Positions 10,733-19,234 of a stretch of 64,000 bases of DNA are shown here, in pieces. A program made the position numbers and the translations under genes. Where the stretch lies: contig CAJQOL010000007.1 in assembly GCA_905479925.1 (NCBI GenBank), positions 124,001 through 188,000 on the forward strand, written 5' to 3'. The DNA is from an uncultured Kangiellaceae bacterium (lineage in GTDB: Bacteria > Pseudomonadota > Gammaproteobacteria > Enterobacterales > Kangiellaceae). Within the stretch, counting starts at the first letter, position 1; each line of letters opens with the position of its first letter. The notes below the pieces were generated by a model. That model saw only the letters and a program-made list of their open reading frames with translations. It was not told where the DNA came from and ran no database searches.

Positions 10733-11827
10733 CTAAAGCTCTTTACTGATAACACCATGTTCCACGTGAAACATCATGGTGCTATTATACTCCTTTATGA
10801 AAGGTTTTATCATATCTGGTTGCAAACAAGATAAGATAATCTGCACATTTTTTTGCCTTTGTAGCGTATCCAGTAGGAAGCCCTGATTCAAAACATCGAG
10901 CTCCGACGAAAAATCATCTATCATAAATAAACTATCTTTATCGGTGATTCGCTTAAGTATTTCAGTCTGAGCTAAATAAAGACAGTTAATAAGCACCTTC
11001 TTCTGTCCTCGAGAAAGCACATCCTTAGCCAGCATTTTATCAACCTTTATTCTCATATCCGACTTATGCGGACCATATTGTGTTGAGCCAGAGATAAAAT
11101 CAGATTGTCTCGTCTGCTGCAATCGCTCAGATAAATCGCCGGTAAACCCAGAGTAATAAGCGATTGATACTTTATCGGAAAATTCAAAATTGACACTCTC
11201 CAATAAACGCCTTAATGACGAAGATAACGCTCCTTCAACTAATTTGCGTCGTTGCCCGTCAATTGCCATTGCGCTATTTAAGAAAGCGATATCCCAGCTT
11301 TCTAACTCATTAAATTTTGAGGAGGATGGACCGGATCTCAATAATCGATTGCGTTGTTTTAGAAGTCGGTTAAAAGACTGCCAATTTTCGGAATAGCTAT
11401 GTTCCACGTGAAACAATAGCCAATCCAGAAATTTTCTCCTTTCTAATGGCCCGGAGTCGACTAAATGATAAGATTCAGGACTTATTACTTGGACAGGATA
11501 AAGGCCAGCTACTTCCGATAAGGTTCTAACGTTCTTTCCATTAAGACGGACATTCTTAACTTTACTCTTCTTGGAGAAGCTTACGCCGAGTTTAAAACCG
11601 TTCGAAAACTCTCCAAATGCCGATAATTGCTCTTCATCGTGTGACACAAGTAATCCATGCTTACTTGTTCTAAAAGAGCGTCCACTGATCAAATAACCAA
11701 TTAACTCCAACAAACTACTTTTGCCAGCCGCATTGTCACCGTAGACAACGTTAATGTCCGGCCCAAGTATGACCTCAACCGACGACAAGTTCCTGAACTT
11801 GGACGCCTTTAGGTTCGTCAAATACAT
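10733..11827 (-). CDS. recF: DNA replication and repair protein RecF
   Basis: SMC-like ATPase (364 residues) that with RecO and RecR loads RecA at gaps. Walker A is GDNAAGKSS near residue 34, a slightly atypical form with Ala-Ala where RecF usually has Gly-x-Gly. The signature RGQKK and Walker B FMIDDFSSELD are near the C-terminus. The start ATG lies 16 bases after the dnaN stop. The gene contains two parS sites, both read in the same frame so that the pentapeptide FHVEH occurs twice, once near residue 140 and once near the C-terminus. Confidence 0.96.
   Translation of the reverse strand: MYLTNLKASKFRNLSSVEVILGPDINVVYGDNAAGKSSLLELIGYLISGRSFRTSKHGLLVSHDEEQLSAFGEFSNGFKLGVSFSKKSKVKNVRLNGKNVRTLSEVAGLYPVQVISPESYHLVDSGPLERRKFLDWLLFHVEHSYSENWQSFNRLLKQRNRLLRSGPSSSKFNELESWDIAFLNSAMAIDGQRRKLVEGALSSSLRRLLESVNFEFSDKVSIAYYSGFTGDLSERLQQTRQSDFISGSTQYGPHKSDMRIKVDKMLAKDVLSRGQKKVLINCLYLAQTEILKRITDKDSLFMIDDFSSELDVLNQGFLLDTLQRQKNVQIILSCLQPDMIKPFIKEYNSTMMFHVEHGVISKEL
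10758..10773. other. parS centromere site 1 (ParB binding), in the recF 3' end
   Basis: The 16-mer TGTTCCACGTGAAACA matches the consensus bacterial parS (TGTTNCACGTGAAACA) and is a near-perfect palindrome. The host encodes parA and parB in this window. It lies about 3.6 kb from the proposed origin, where parS clusters are usually found. The site is inside codons for FHVEH of recF. Confidence 0.92.
11400..11415. other. parS centromere site 2 (ParB binding), inside recF
   Basis: A second, identical TGTTCCACGTGAAACA, 642 bases from the first and also within recF in the same reading frame (again FHVEH). Two identical 16-mers of this type within 660 bases cannot be chance. Together they would form a ParB loading centre. 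Confidence 0.92.
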
Positions 11828-11843
11828 TAATAATTTAAAAAGA

Positions 11844-12950
11844 CTACAGACGCATTGGCATAACTACGTACAAACTATCGCTATCTTCTGAACTCTCGAT
11901 TAAAACACTACTATTAGCGTCGCCTAAATTAAACCTAACCGACGGTGTTTTTATCGCATTTAAAGCGTCCACCAAGTAGCTTACGTTAAAACCAATCTCC
12001 ATAGATTCATCACTGTAATCTACATCAAGCTCTATTTCAGCCTCTTCTTGTTCCGGATTATTAGCGTGTATTGTGAGTTTATTTTCAGCCAATAATAATC
12101 TTACACCTCTAAATTTCTCATTACATAATATAGACGCTCTTGAAAAAGCGTCTTTTATTCTATCCCTTGGACTCTCTAATTTTCTTTCGGCGTTCTTTGG
12201 TAATACTTTGTCATAGTCAGGAAAACGGCCATCCACTAACTTAGAAGTAAATATGTAATCCCCAAGTGTTATTCTTAAGTGATTACTGTTAAATTCTATA
12301 ACGCTCTCCCCCTCAGAACTAGATAGCAGCTTATTCGCTTCCATCACGCCCTTACGAGGTACTATCGCTTGAAATAGCTCTTCAGTTACAGACTCTTCAA
12401 GTTCTATCTTAGACAAGGCTAAACGATGTCCATCCGTCGCTACGGTCAACAACTTAGCACCATCAAGTTCAAACAACATACCATTCAAATAGTACCTAAC
12501 ATCTTGCTGGGCCATAGCGAATTGAGTCTTATCAATTAACTCTTTCAATTTAACATTCTCTATAGAGAACTTTGTTGTAAAAAGCGTATCTTCGATATTA
12601 GGAAATTCTTGAGCGGATATGGTTGATAACGAGAATCGGTTTCTGCCTGATTGAATCCGCAATTTATTTTCGTCTAAGGTAAACTTAATCGGTTTTTCAC
12701 CAGACAAACTACGACATATATCAACTAGCTTTCTAGCTGGAACCGTTATATCTCCGTCTTGGCTCTCCCCTTCTAAATTGATCTTAACCGACATTTCGAT
12801 CTCTAAGTCCGTTGCCGTTATGACTAAAACGCCTTCGTTAACTCGTAGCAGCAAGTTACCAAGTACCGGCAGGGTCTGACGCTTTTCTACAGCACCCGAA
12901 ACCAATTGTAACGGAGAAACTAGTTGATCTTGTTCGACTGAAAACTTCAT
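11844..12950 (-). CDS. dnaN: DNA polymerase III beta sliding clamp
   Basis: Beta clamp of 368 residues (E. coli 366), the ring that tethers DNA polymerase III to DNA and also binds Hda and MutS. Family segments are MKFSVEQDQLVSPLQLVSGAVEKRQTLPVLGNLLL (split here only by description), ATDLEIEMSV, GRFPDYDKVLP, and the C-terminal YVVMPMRL that lines the peptide-binding pocket. It follows dnaA by 32 bases on the minus strand and precedes recF by 16. Confidence 0.98.
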   Translation of the reverse strand: MKFSVEQDQLVSPLQLVSGAVEKRQTLPVLGNLLLRVNEGVLVITATDLEIEMSVKINLEGESQDGDITVPARKLVDICRSLSGEKPIKFTLDENKLRIQSGRNRFSLSTISAQEFPNIEDTLFTTKFSIENVKLKELIDKTQFAMAQQDVRYYLNGMLFELDGAKLLTVATDGHRLALSKIELEESVTEELFQAIVPRKGVMEANKLLSSSEGESVIEFNSNHLRITLGDYIFTSKLVDGRFPDYDKVLPKNAERKLESPRDRIKDAFSRASILCNEKFRGVRLLLAENKLTIHANNPEQEEAEIELDVDYSDESMEIGFNVSYLVDALNAIKTPSVRFNLGDANSSVLIESSEDSDSLYVVMPMRL

Positions 12951-12982
12951 TAATTTTAACTCCTACCCTTCTAGCGCTATCT

Positions 12983-14341
12983 CTAACTGGACAAAATTCT
13001 TAATAAATTGGTGTAATCTTCATTAATATCAGGGAGCTCTTCTTTGAGTTCCTTAATTTTACGACATGCATGTAATACCGTTGTATGATCTTTTCCGCCA
13101 AAGGCCTCTCCAATCTCCGGGAGGCTTCGGTTAGTAAGCTCTTTAGCTAATGTCATTGCAATTTGCCTAGGTCGTGCAATCGAACGATTTCGACGCTTAG
13201 ACAGCAAATCGGAGACTTTAATTTTATAATACTCAGATACCGTCTTTTGAATATTCTCTATTCTTACTTGTTTGTCTTGTGCCGCCAGTAGGTCCCTTAA
13301 GGCATCTTTAACAAATTCTACCGTTATCGCTTTACCGGTAAATTGCGCATTCGCTAAAACTCGCTTAAGCGCACCTTCTAATTCTCTGACGTTCGAACGG
13401 ATTCTTTTAGCTATAAAAAAGGCGACTTCCGGCAGTAACTCTATTTGAGACTCTTCCGCTTTAGACATCAATATCGCTACTCTTGTTTCTAACTCAGGAG
13501 GCTCAATAAAAACCGTTAATCCCCACCCCATTCTCGATTTTAATCGCTCTTCAACACCGTCGATTTCCTTAGGGTAGCGGTCGCAGGTTAGTATAACTTG
13601 TTGATTTCCTTCAAGTAATGCGTTGAAAGTGTGAAAAAATTCCTCTTGAGAACGTTCTTTATTCGCGAAAAATTGAATATCATCAATTAACAAAGCATCC
13701 ACTGAACGATAGAATTTTTTAAACTGATCAATTGTATTGGTTTGTAATGCTTTAACCATATCAGCAACAAAACGTTCTGAATGTAAGTAAATGACTTTAC
13801 CATTTGGTTTGTTTTTTAATATTTGATTTCCAATGGCATGCATTAGATGAGTTTTACCAAGCCCTACCCCACCATATATAAACAATGGGTTATAGGCTGT
13901 ACCAGGATTAACAGATACCTGTTTGGCTGCAGCCATCGCTAATTGATTACTTTTACCTTGTACAAAATTATCAAAAACAAAATTTTGGTTTAAACTACCA
14001 CGTTTTAACGTTTTTTCAGAGCCTACAGTTTCTGAGGATACCGTCGCTTTGTTTTCAACCTTATCTTTATTCTGAGCACTCTTTGGCTGGTTAGATGTTT
14101 CATACACCGCCTGGCTTGAATTAATGTCTAATAAAATATCAACGTTTTGATTGTTATTAGCATTAAGAATTTCTCTAATTCGTGGTAAATATTTCTCTTT
14201 AACCCAATCTAAAACAAATCTATTTGGTGCTTTCAAATACAGCTTATTTGATTCACTTGTTGCTTTCAACGGTCGAATCCAAGTACTGAACTCAGTCGGT
14301 GGTAACTCATCTTGTAAATGTTTTTGACAGTCAATCCACAT
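12983..14341 (-). CDS. dnaA: Chromosomal replication initiator DnaA
   Basis: AAA+ initiator (452 residues; E. coli 467) that binds DnaA boxes and opens oriC. Domain I begins [25 protein letters not shown]; a charged linker follows. Domain III has Walker [11 protein letters not shown], Walker [11 protein letters not shown] and RRNRSIARP; domain IV ends with the DnaA-box helix-turn-helix [21 protein letters not shown]. It is the first gene of the minus-strand dnaA-dnaN-recF-gyrB unit and faces away from the proposed origin. Weak DnaA-box-like sites in its upstream region may give the usual autoregulation. Confidence 0.98.
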   Translation of the reverse strand: MWIDCQKHLQDELPPTEFSTWIRPLKATSESNKLYLKAPNRFVLDWVKEKYLPRIREILNANNNQNVDILLDINSSQAVYETSNQPKSAQNKDKVENKATVSSETVGSEKTLKRGSLNQNFVFDNFVQGKSNQLAMAAAKQVSVNPGTAYNPLFIYGGVGLGKTHLMHAIGNQILKNKPNGKVIYLHSERFVADMVKALQTNTIDQFKKFYRSVDALLIDDIQFFANKERSQEEFFHTFNALLEGNQQVILTCDRYPKEIDGVEERLKSRMGWGLTVFIEPPELETRVAILMSKAEESQIELLPEVAFFIAKRIRSNVRELEGALKRVLANAQFTGKAITVEFVKDALRDLLAAQDKQVRIENIQKTVSEYYKIKVSDLLSKRRNRSIARPRQIAMTLAKELTNRSLPEIGEAFGGKDHTTVLHACRKIKELKEELPDINEDYTNLLRILSS

Positions 14342-14714
14342 GAAATTTTACTTTATGATAAGGCGAAAAAATAAATAACATTCGTAAATAGTTATTATTT
14401 AAGTGACGAATGTGTATGAACTCGCTAGTTTAGATCGAATTTAAAAATTGATCCACAGATTATGGCAAGAAAAACTAAATATAAATAAAAATTAAGATTT
14501 TGTATATTGATTAAAAAAAAGGCTAGCTCCGTAAAAATGCGATCAAATGATAAGTTAGCCTAAATTAAATAGGTATAAAACTGTTCAAATCTAAATATTT
14601 CAGTAAAAGTAGTATTTAATACACATTATATAACGATAAATAAACACTTTATTTAATACTTTTGAACATCTTTTAACGAAGATTAAACTATTGTTTTTAT
14701 TAAATATAAACGAC

Positions 14715-14723
14715 TTATACACA
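14715..14723 (+). promoter_or_regulatory. DnaA box TTATACACA
   Basis: Matches the consensus TTATNCACA exactly. It lies 28 bases before the 14751-14771 palindrome and the AT-rich tract. Confidence 0.8.
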
Positions 14724-14750
14724 GAAAACAGCTTACTTAAATAATAACTA

Positions 14751-14771
14751 TAATAAGATCTTTTCTTATTA
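14751..14771. repeat. AT-rich inverted repeat within the origin
   Basis: TAATAAGA (14751-14758) and TCTTATTA (14764-14771) form perfect 8-base arms around a 5-base spacer containing a GATC site boundary. It lies between DnaA boxes and within the most AT-rich part of the interval, so it could be part of the unwinding element or a protein site. Confidence 0.6.
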
Positions 14772-14904
14772 TTATATTATTTAGCTTGTGTGTAACTTAG
14801 AAGCCATATTTAGTCCAAATAACATATAGTTAACTAACTTTACAAACCAATTTATAGTTTTTTTCCTAAAACCGCTAATTTCACAAAAAAAAAGGATTTA
14901 TTTT

Positions 14905-14913
14905 TTATCCACA
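14905..14913 (+). promoter_or_regulatory. DnaA box TTATCCACA
   Basis: Exact match to the high-affinity DnaA box, preceded by a run of T and A (14881-14906). Confidence 0.85.
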
Positions 14914-15045
14914 AAAATAATTCATTCTGAGAGAAATTACATCATCTAGTAGTAAAGTAATAACATACACACCACATATACCAACAAGCCGCTAACTTTA
15001 TAGGTAGTAGGCTAATAAATAAGGGGTTTTAATAATAAAAAGACG

Positions 15046-15074
15046 TTGACAGTATATTATCTATACAATAGAAT
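15046..15074 (+). promoter_or_regulatory. rpmH promoter
   Basis: A perfect -35 TTGACA (15046-15051), a 17-base spacer and -10 TAGAAT (15069-15074), then a GC-rich GCGCCCC typical of ribosomal-protein promoters under stringent control. It is 81 bases upstream of rpmH. Confidence 0.8.
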
Positions 15075-15154
15075 TTGCGCCCCTTGTGAGGTAGTAGGTT
15101 AAATAGTATTAATTATTTAACAACTTTAAGTAACATATTTAAACGGATAGACCG

Positions 15155-15289
15155 ATGAAACGTACATTTCAGCCAAGTAATATTAAACGTAAACGTCGCC
15201 ATGGTTTCAGAGCACGTATGGCCACAAAAAACGGTCGATTAATTATCAATCGTCGCAGAGCTAAAGGTCGCAAGAAGTTAAGCGCCTAA
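15155..15289 (+). CDS. rpmH: 50S ribosomal protein L34
   Basis: A 44-residue, highly basic protein that starts [19 protein letters not shown] and ends GRKKLSA, which is the full L34 sequence pattern. It is a component of the large ribosomal subunit. It lies in the conserved rpmH-rnpA-yidD-yidC-mnmE series and has a consensus promoter at 15046-15074. A short inverted repeat (TAACTAA/TTAGTTA, 15300-15320) follows in the gap before rnpA and may affect mRNA processing. Confidence 0.98.
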   Translation: MKRTFQPSNIKRKRRHGFRARMATKNGRLIINRRRAKGRKKLSA

Positions 15290-15348
15290 TACCAATACTT
15301 AACTAATTTTGATTTAGTTATGTATGATGCTCTTGTTGGAGTAAATTG

Positions 15349-15729
15349 GTGACTTTGAAAAGCAACCATTTTCAGCGAGAGCTACGTCTTTTGACCAGTA
15401 AAGACTATAGCCACGTATTTCAAAAAGCCTTCAAAATAAACAACAAAGCATTTACCCTCTTAGTCAGGGAAAATAACCTCAATCATCCTCGAATTGGTTT
15501 AGTTATTGCCAAGAAAAACCTTAAACTTGCGACAAAACGAAACCAAGTTAAAAGGCTATTAAGAGAGTCATTTCGAACGTCTTCTCAAGAAATGGCAAAC
15601 TATGACCTAGTTGTATTAACACGAAGAGATATTGCCCAAATGCCTAAAACAGATATAATCCGTTATCGTGATGATCTGATGGCTCGCTTTATTAAACGAT
15701 GTACAAAAACGTTTAACACGCAAAGATGA
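15349..15729 (+). CDS. rnpA: Ribonuclease P protein component
   Basis: Protein subunit of RNase P, which matures the 5' ends of tRNAs together with the rnpB RNA. It carries the family signature [13 protein letters not shown] and the preceding [17 protein letters not shown], in about 126 residues. GTG at 15349 is preferred because GGAG at 15338-15341 is 7 bases upstream; an in-frame TTG at 15346 would sit only 4 bases from it. It follows rpmH and overlaps yidD by 4 bases. Confidence 0.95.
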   Translation: MTLKSNHFQRELRLLTSKDYSHVFQKAFKINNKAFTLLVRENNLNHPRIGLVIAKKNLKLATKRNQVKRLLRESFRTSSQEMANYDLVVLTRRDIAQMPKTDIIRYRDDLMARFIKRCTKTFNTQR

Positions 15730-15989
15730 TGAAATCCTTACTTATTCTACTGATAAGGCTTTATCAAAAAACGCTTAGTCTTTTGATAGGTGGAAGCTGT
15801 CGGTTTTACCCAACGTGTTCTCGATACTCAATTGAGGCGATTGAGCGTTACGGCGCGATAAAAGGTTCGTGGTTAATGTTAAAGCGAATTTCCAGATGTC
15901 ACCCGTTAAATGCGGGCGGTGTAGACCCAGTTCCTGAAAAAACGGAATCGAATACTTCTCAGCAGTCAAAATGCTGTGAGCCAAATTAA
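15726..15989 (+). CDS. yidD: Membrane protein insertion efficiency factor YidD
   Basis: An 87-residue YidD/UPF0161 protein, a small membrane-associated factor that aids insertion of proteins by YidC. An amphipathic N-terminus ([19 protein letters not shown]) is followed by the signature [15 protein letters not shown] and [16 protein letters not shown]. The start is one of two adjacent ATGs (15726 or 15729) that overlap the rnpA end. It lies immediately upstream of yidC, as is usual. Confidence 0.95.
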   Translation: MMKSLLILLIRLYQKTLSLLIGGSCRFYPTCSRYSIEAIERYGAIKGSWLMLKRISRCHPLNAGGVDPVPEKTESNTSQQSKCCEPN

Positions 15990-16018
15990 GAGACTCTACT
16001 TAAAGAGAATTGAATGCT

Positions 16019-17746
16019 ATGGAATCAGTAAGAACCTTTTTATTTATTACTTTCGCTTTTCTTACCTTTTTACTCTATCAGGAGTGGCAAAAAGAGCATG
16101 CGCCAGTAAAACAAGAGAAAGCACCGATTGAATCTTCAATTGAGACCTACCAAGCTGACCCTATTGCAACCATGCCTGAACCTTCCACCGGTGAAAATGC
16201 GGCTATACCATCCTCTGATGATATTTCATCTCAATTACCAGAGTCTCAACAACCAGTTAAAGAAGTAAACAGTCAAACGATACAACCGATTGTTGTAACG
16301 ACTGATACGCTACGTGTGGTGATCTCACCAAAAGGTGGAAACTTTGTCTCTGCAGAATTATTAAAATACAAAGAAACACTTAACGAAGATTCACAACCAA
16401 TTAATATTTTAGAAAACCGAAACGGTCGAGTTTTTCTTGCGATGTCTGGCTTATACGGTCAAGACGCGCCAGATTTTGATAAAAACGTAGCTGTCTATTC
16501 CTCTTCTCAAAACGCCTACCAGTTACGAGAAAATGACGAAAACCTTTCCGTCGATTTAACTTGGGTTAACAAACAAGGCATCGAATACATCAAACGATTT
16601 ACTTTCTATAAAGACCAATATTTAGTGGATGTAGATTATCTCGTAAACAATACAACTCAAGAGCGTGTTGCTAACCGAATGTTTACTGCGCTTCGACGAG
16701 ATACCGGTGGCGTAGATGGCCAGGAGCAAGCTGGGTTGGGCATGCAGTCTTATATTGGTCCTGCTTTTTCAACACAAGAAGAAAAATACCAAAAGTATGA
16801 ATTTGATGATTTGGCTGAAGCTGACTTAAACCAAACAACCACAGACGGTTGGGTGGCTATGCTACAACACTACTTTGTCACTGCGTGGGTACCAGTTAGT
16901 GAGGGAACTAACACTATCGATACAACCGATAAGAATTTAGGTAAGTTAGGATTGACTCAAATTAGAATAACTCAGGATTGGCAGTGGATAGCTCCTGGAG
17001 AAACAAAAACCTTTTCCGCTAAATTATATGTTGGTCCAAAAATACAAGCTAACCTTGAGAAAGTCTCCAGTGGACTGGAACTAACGGTGGATTACGGCTT
17101 TTTATGGTGGATTGGGCAACCAATCTTTTATATGCTGATCTTTTTTCAAGGATTTGTGATTAACTGGGGTGCTGCCATTATTCTGGTCACCATCGCAATA
17201 AAAACAATTCTTTATCCGTTAGCTCGTGCTCAGTACCGATCATTTGCAAAAATGCGCTTATTGGCTCCGAAAATGACCGCTATGAAGGAGCAGTATGGTG
17301 ATGATCGACAAAAAATGTCGATGAAAATGATGGAGCTCTACAAAAAAGAAAAAGTTAATCCGCTTGGTGGGTGTTTTCCACTGTTGATTCAAATGCCCGT
17401 ATTTATCGCTTTATACTGGGTGTTGATGGAAAGTGTTGAATTACGTCATGCGCCATTTATTTTGTGGATTGATGATATGTCGGTTATGGATCCATATTAT
17501 GTAATGCCACTATTAATGGGGGCGAGTATGTATCTCATGCAAAAGATGCAGCCAATGTCACCAACCATGGATCCTATGCAACAAAAAATGATGCAAATGA
17601 TGCCGGTATTTATGACCGTCTTTTTTGTCTTTTTTCCTGCAGGCTTAGTTCTTTACTGGTTAATGAACAACTTAATATCTATTGCTCAGCAGTTGTATAT
17701 TACAAAGCAGTTTAATAATGAACAGGAAGCAAAAGGTAAAAAATAG
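16019..17746 (+). CDS. yidC: Membrane protein insertase YidC
   Basis: Inner-membrane insertase of 575 residues (E. coli 548), which works alone or with SecYEG. It has an N-terminal anchor (TFLFITFAFLTFLLYQEW), a large periplasmic beta-sandwich domain, and five C-terminal helices with the conserved QMPVFIALYWVL and FFPAGLVLYWLMNN. ATG at 16019 is chosen: AAGAG lies 11 bases upstream, while an in-frame TTG at 16010 is too close to it. It follows yidD by 29 bases. A stem-loop lies between yidC and mnmE. Confidence 0.96.
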   Translation: MESVRTFLFITFAFLTFLLYQEWQKEHAPVKQEKAPIESSIETYQADPIATMPEPSTGENAAIPSSDDISSQLPESQQPVKEVNSQTIQPIVVTTDTLRVVISPKGGNFVSAELLKYKETLNEDSQPINILENRNGRVFLAMSGLYGQDAPDFDKNVAVYSSSQNAYQLRENDENLSVDLTWVNKQGIEYIKRFTFYKDQYLVDVDYLVNNTTQERVANRMFTALRRDTGGVDGQEQAGLGMQSYIGPAFSTQEEKYQKYEFDDLAEADLNQTTTDGWVAMLQHYFVTAWVPVSEGTNTIDTTDKNLGKLGLTQIRITQDWQWIAPGETKTFSAKLYVGPKIQANLEKVSSGLELTVDYGFLWWIGQPIFYMLIFFQGFVINWGAAIILVTIAIKTILYPLARAQYRSFAKMRLLAPKMTAMKEQYGDDRQKMSMKMMELYKKEKVNPLGGCFPLLIQMPVFIALYWVLMESVELRHAPFILWIDDMSVMDPYYVMPLLMGASMYLMQKMQPMSPTMDPMQQKMMQMMPVFMTVFFVFFPAGLVLYWLMNNLISIAQQLYITKQFNNEQEAKGKK

Positions 17747-17760
17747 AACTAGTTATTAGG

Positions 17761-17791
17761 AATCCTTCTATGAAACTATCTTAGAAGGATT
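17761..17791 (+). repeat. Stem-loop between yidC and mnmE
   Basis: AATCCTTCTA (17761-17770) pairs perfectly with TAGAAGGATT (17782-17791) around an 11-base loop. The mnmE Shine-Dalgarno GGAG (17793-17796) begins two bases later. There is no long U tract, so it looks more like an mRNA processing or translation-control hairpin than a strong terminator. Confidence 0.55.
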
Positions 17792-17802
17792 TGGAGCTTT
17801 TC

Positions 17803-19185
17803 ATGGACCAATTGTTGAAAGACCTTTCTCAGTCTACGATAGCAGCCGTTGCAACGCCGCCTGGTAAAGGTGGCATATCAGTGGTTAGGGTTTCGGGCCC
17901 ATTGGTTCATCGCGTTATAAGTAATATCCTACACACTGAGCTTTCTCCTCGACAAGCAAACTACCTCCCTTTTTATGCCAGTGATGGTCAAGTGATTGAT
18001 CAAGGGGTGGCAATATTTTTTAAAGCACCCTACTCGTTTACCGGTGAAGATGTCCTAGAGTTACAGGGACATGGCGGTCCTATAATCATGGATATGTTGT
18101 TAGAAGCTGTTTTGCACTCCGGTGTCTTCTTAGCTAAACCAGGGGAATTTTCGGAAAGAGCCTTTCATAACGACAAACTTGACCTTGCTCAGGCTGAGGC
18201 AATCTCTGATCTTATTGATTGTGGTTCGCGTCAAGCGGCCAAAAGTGCATTACGCTCTCTAACTGGCGAATTTTCAAAAAAAGTTCATGAGTTATTAGAA
18301 AAAGTTATCTATCTAAGAATTTTTGTAGAAGCTGCCATTGACTTCCCTGAGGAAGAAATCGATTTCTTGCAAGATAAGAAAGTTTCTGAACAAACTAATG
18401 CAATATCTAGTTTTATGAAGAAACTGCTAGAAAATGCCGAACAAGGTAGTTTGCTGAGAGAAGGCATGAAAGTTGTTATTGCAGGTAAACCTAATGCGGG
18501 AAAATCAAGTCTACTCAATGCGTTAGCTGGAAAAGAATCAGCTATTGTTACCAATATTGAGGGAACCACCCGTGATGTATTAACAGAACAAATTAGTATT
18601 GATGGACTTCCAATTCATATTGTTGATACCGCTGGTTTACGAGAAGCAAACGATCAAGTTGAAAAAATAGGTATTCAAAGAGCCGCTAAAGAAATTGAAA
18701 GTGCCGATCGAATACTTTTAGTTATTGATGCTAGTCAACAAAACGTCGTTGATGTTTCAACCGAAATTACTCGATACATTGACCCAAGTATCGATTTGCC
18801 GCCTATAACCGTTATAAGAAATAAAATAGATCTAATCCCCGAAGAGGCTTTAGCCGAGCAGCCGATAGATAATTTTGAAACGATTGCTTTGTCTGCGAAT
18901 ACCGGTTCAGGGATTGATTTATTGCGTGAACACTTAAAGACATCGGTTGGTTTTGATGCTGCAGAATCGGGTACGTTTATGGCACGCCGTCGTCATATTG
19001 ACGCACTGAAAAAAGCGGAACACCATATAAACCAAGGTTTTTCTCAATTAGCGGACTTTGCAGCGGGAGAATTACTTGCTGAAGAGTTAAAGTTAGCTCA
19101 AGACTGTCTCAATGAAATAACCGGTGAATTTACCTCAGATGATTTGCTTGGCAAGATATTCACAAGTTTTTGTATTGGTAAATAG
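17803..19185 (+). CDS. mnmE: tRNA modification GTPase MnmE
   Basis: GTPase of 460 residues that with MnmG installs cmnm5 on the wobble uridine of certain tRNAs. It has the N-terminal tetrahydrofolate-binding domain ([22 protein letters not shown]), a helical domain, and an inserted G domain with P-loop GKPNAGKSS (228-236), switch II DTAGLR (275-280) and NKID, then the C-terminal catalytic tail FCIGK with Cys457. ATG at 17803 has GGAG 6 bases upstream, so it is preferred over TTG at 17791. mnmG follows about 1.5 kb later, after an inserted minus-strand gene. Confidence 0.97.
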   Translation: MDQLLKDLSQSTIAAVATPPGKGGISVVRVSGPLVHRVISNILHTELSPRQANYLPFYASDGQVIDQGVAIFFKAPYSFTGEDVLELQGHGGPIIMDMLLEAVLHSGVFLAKPGEFSERAFHNDKLDLAQAEAISDLIDCGSRQAAKSALRSLTGEFSKKVHELLEKVIYLRIFVEAAIDFPEEEIDFLQDKKVSEQTNAISSFMKKLLENAEQGSLLREGMKVVIAGKPNAGKSSLLNALAGKESAIVTNIEGTTRDVLTEQISIDGLPIHIVDTAGLREANDQVEKIGIQRAAKEIESADRILLVIDASQQNVVDVSTEITRYIDPSIDLPPITVIRNKIDLIPEEALAEQPIDNFETIALSANTGSGIDLLREHLKTSVGFDAAESGTFMARRRHIDALKKAEHHINQGFSQLADFAAGELLAEELKLAQDCLNEITGEFTSDDLLGKIFTSFCIGK

Positions 19186-19234
19186 TTTCCAATTGCACTA
19201 ATTAATTCTTTTAGCCATAAACCTATATTTGTTG

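Larger units (their letters stand above)
14342..15040. other. Likely chromosomal replication origin (oriC)
   Basis: A non-coding, very AT-rich stretch between dnaA and rpmH. It has a consensus DnaA box TTATCCACA (14905-14913), a strong box TTATACACA (14715-14723), and one-mismatch boxes at 14411-14419 (reverse strand), 14449-14457 (TGATCCACA), 14617-14625 (TAATACACA) and 14787-14795 (reverse TTACACACA). Near-pure A/T runs around 14730-14780 and 14880-14910 could serve as unwinding elements. Four GATC sites are visible. The dnaA-rpmH interval is a standard origin location in gammaproteobacteria such as Pseudomonas, and the flanking genes diverge from it. I see no gene in it. Confidence 0.8.
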
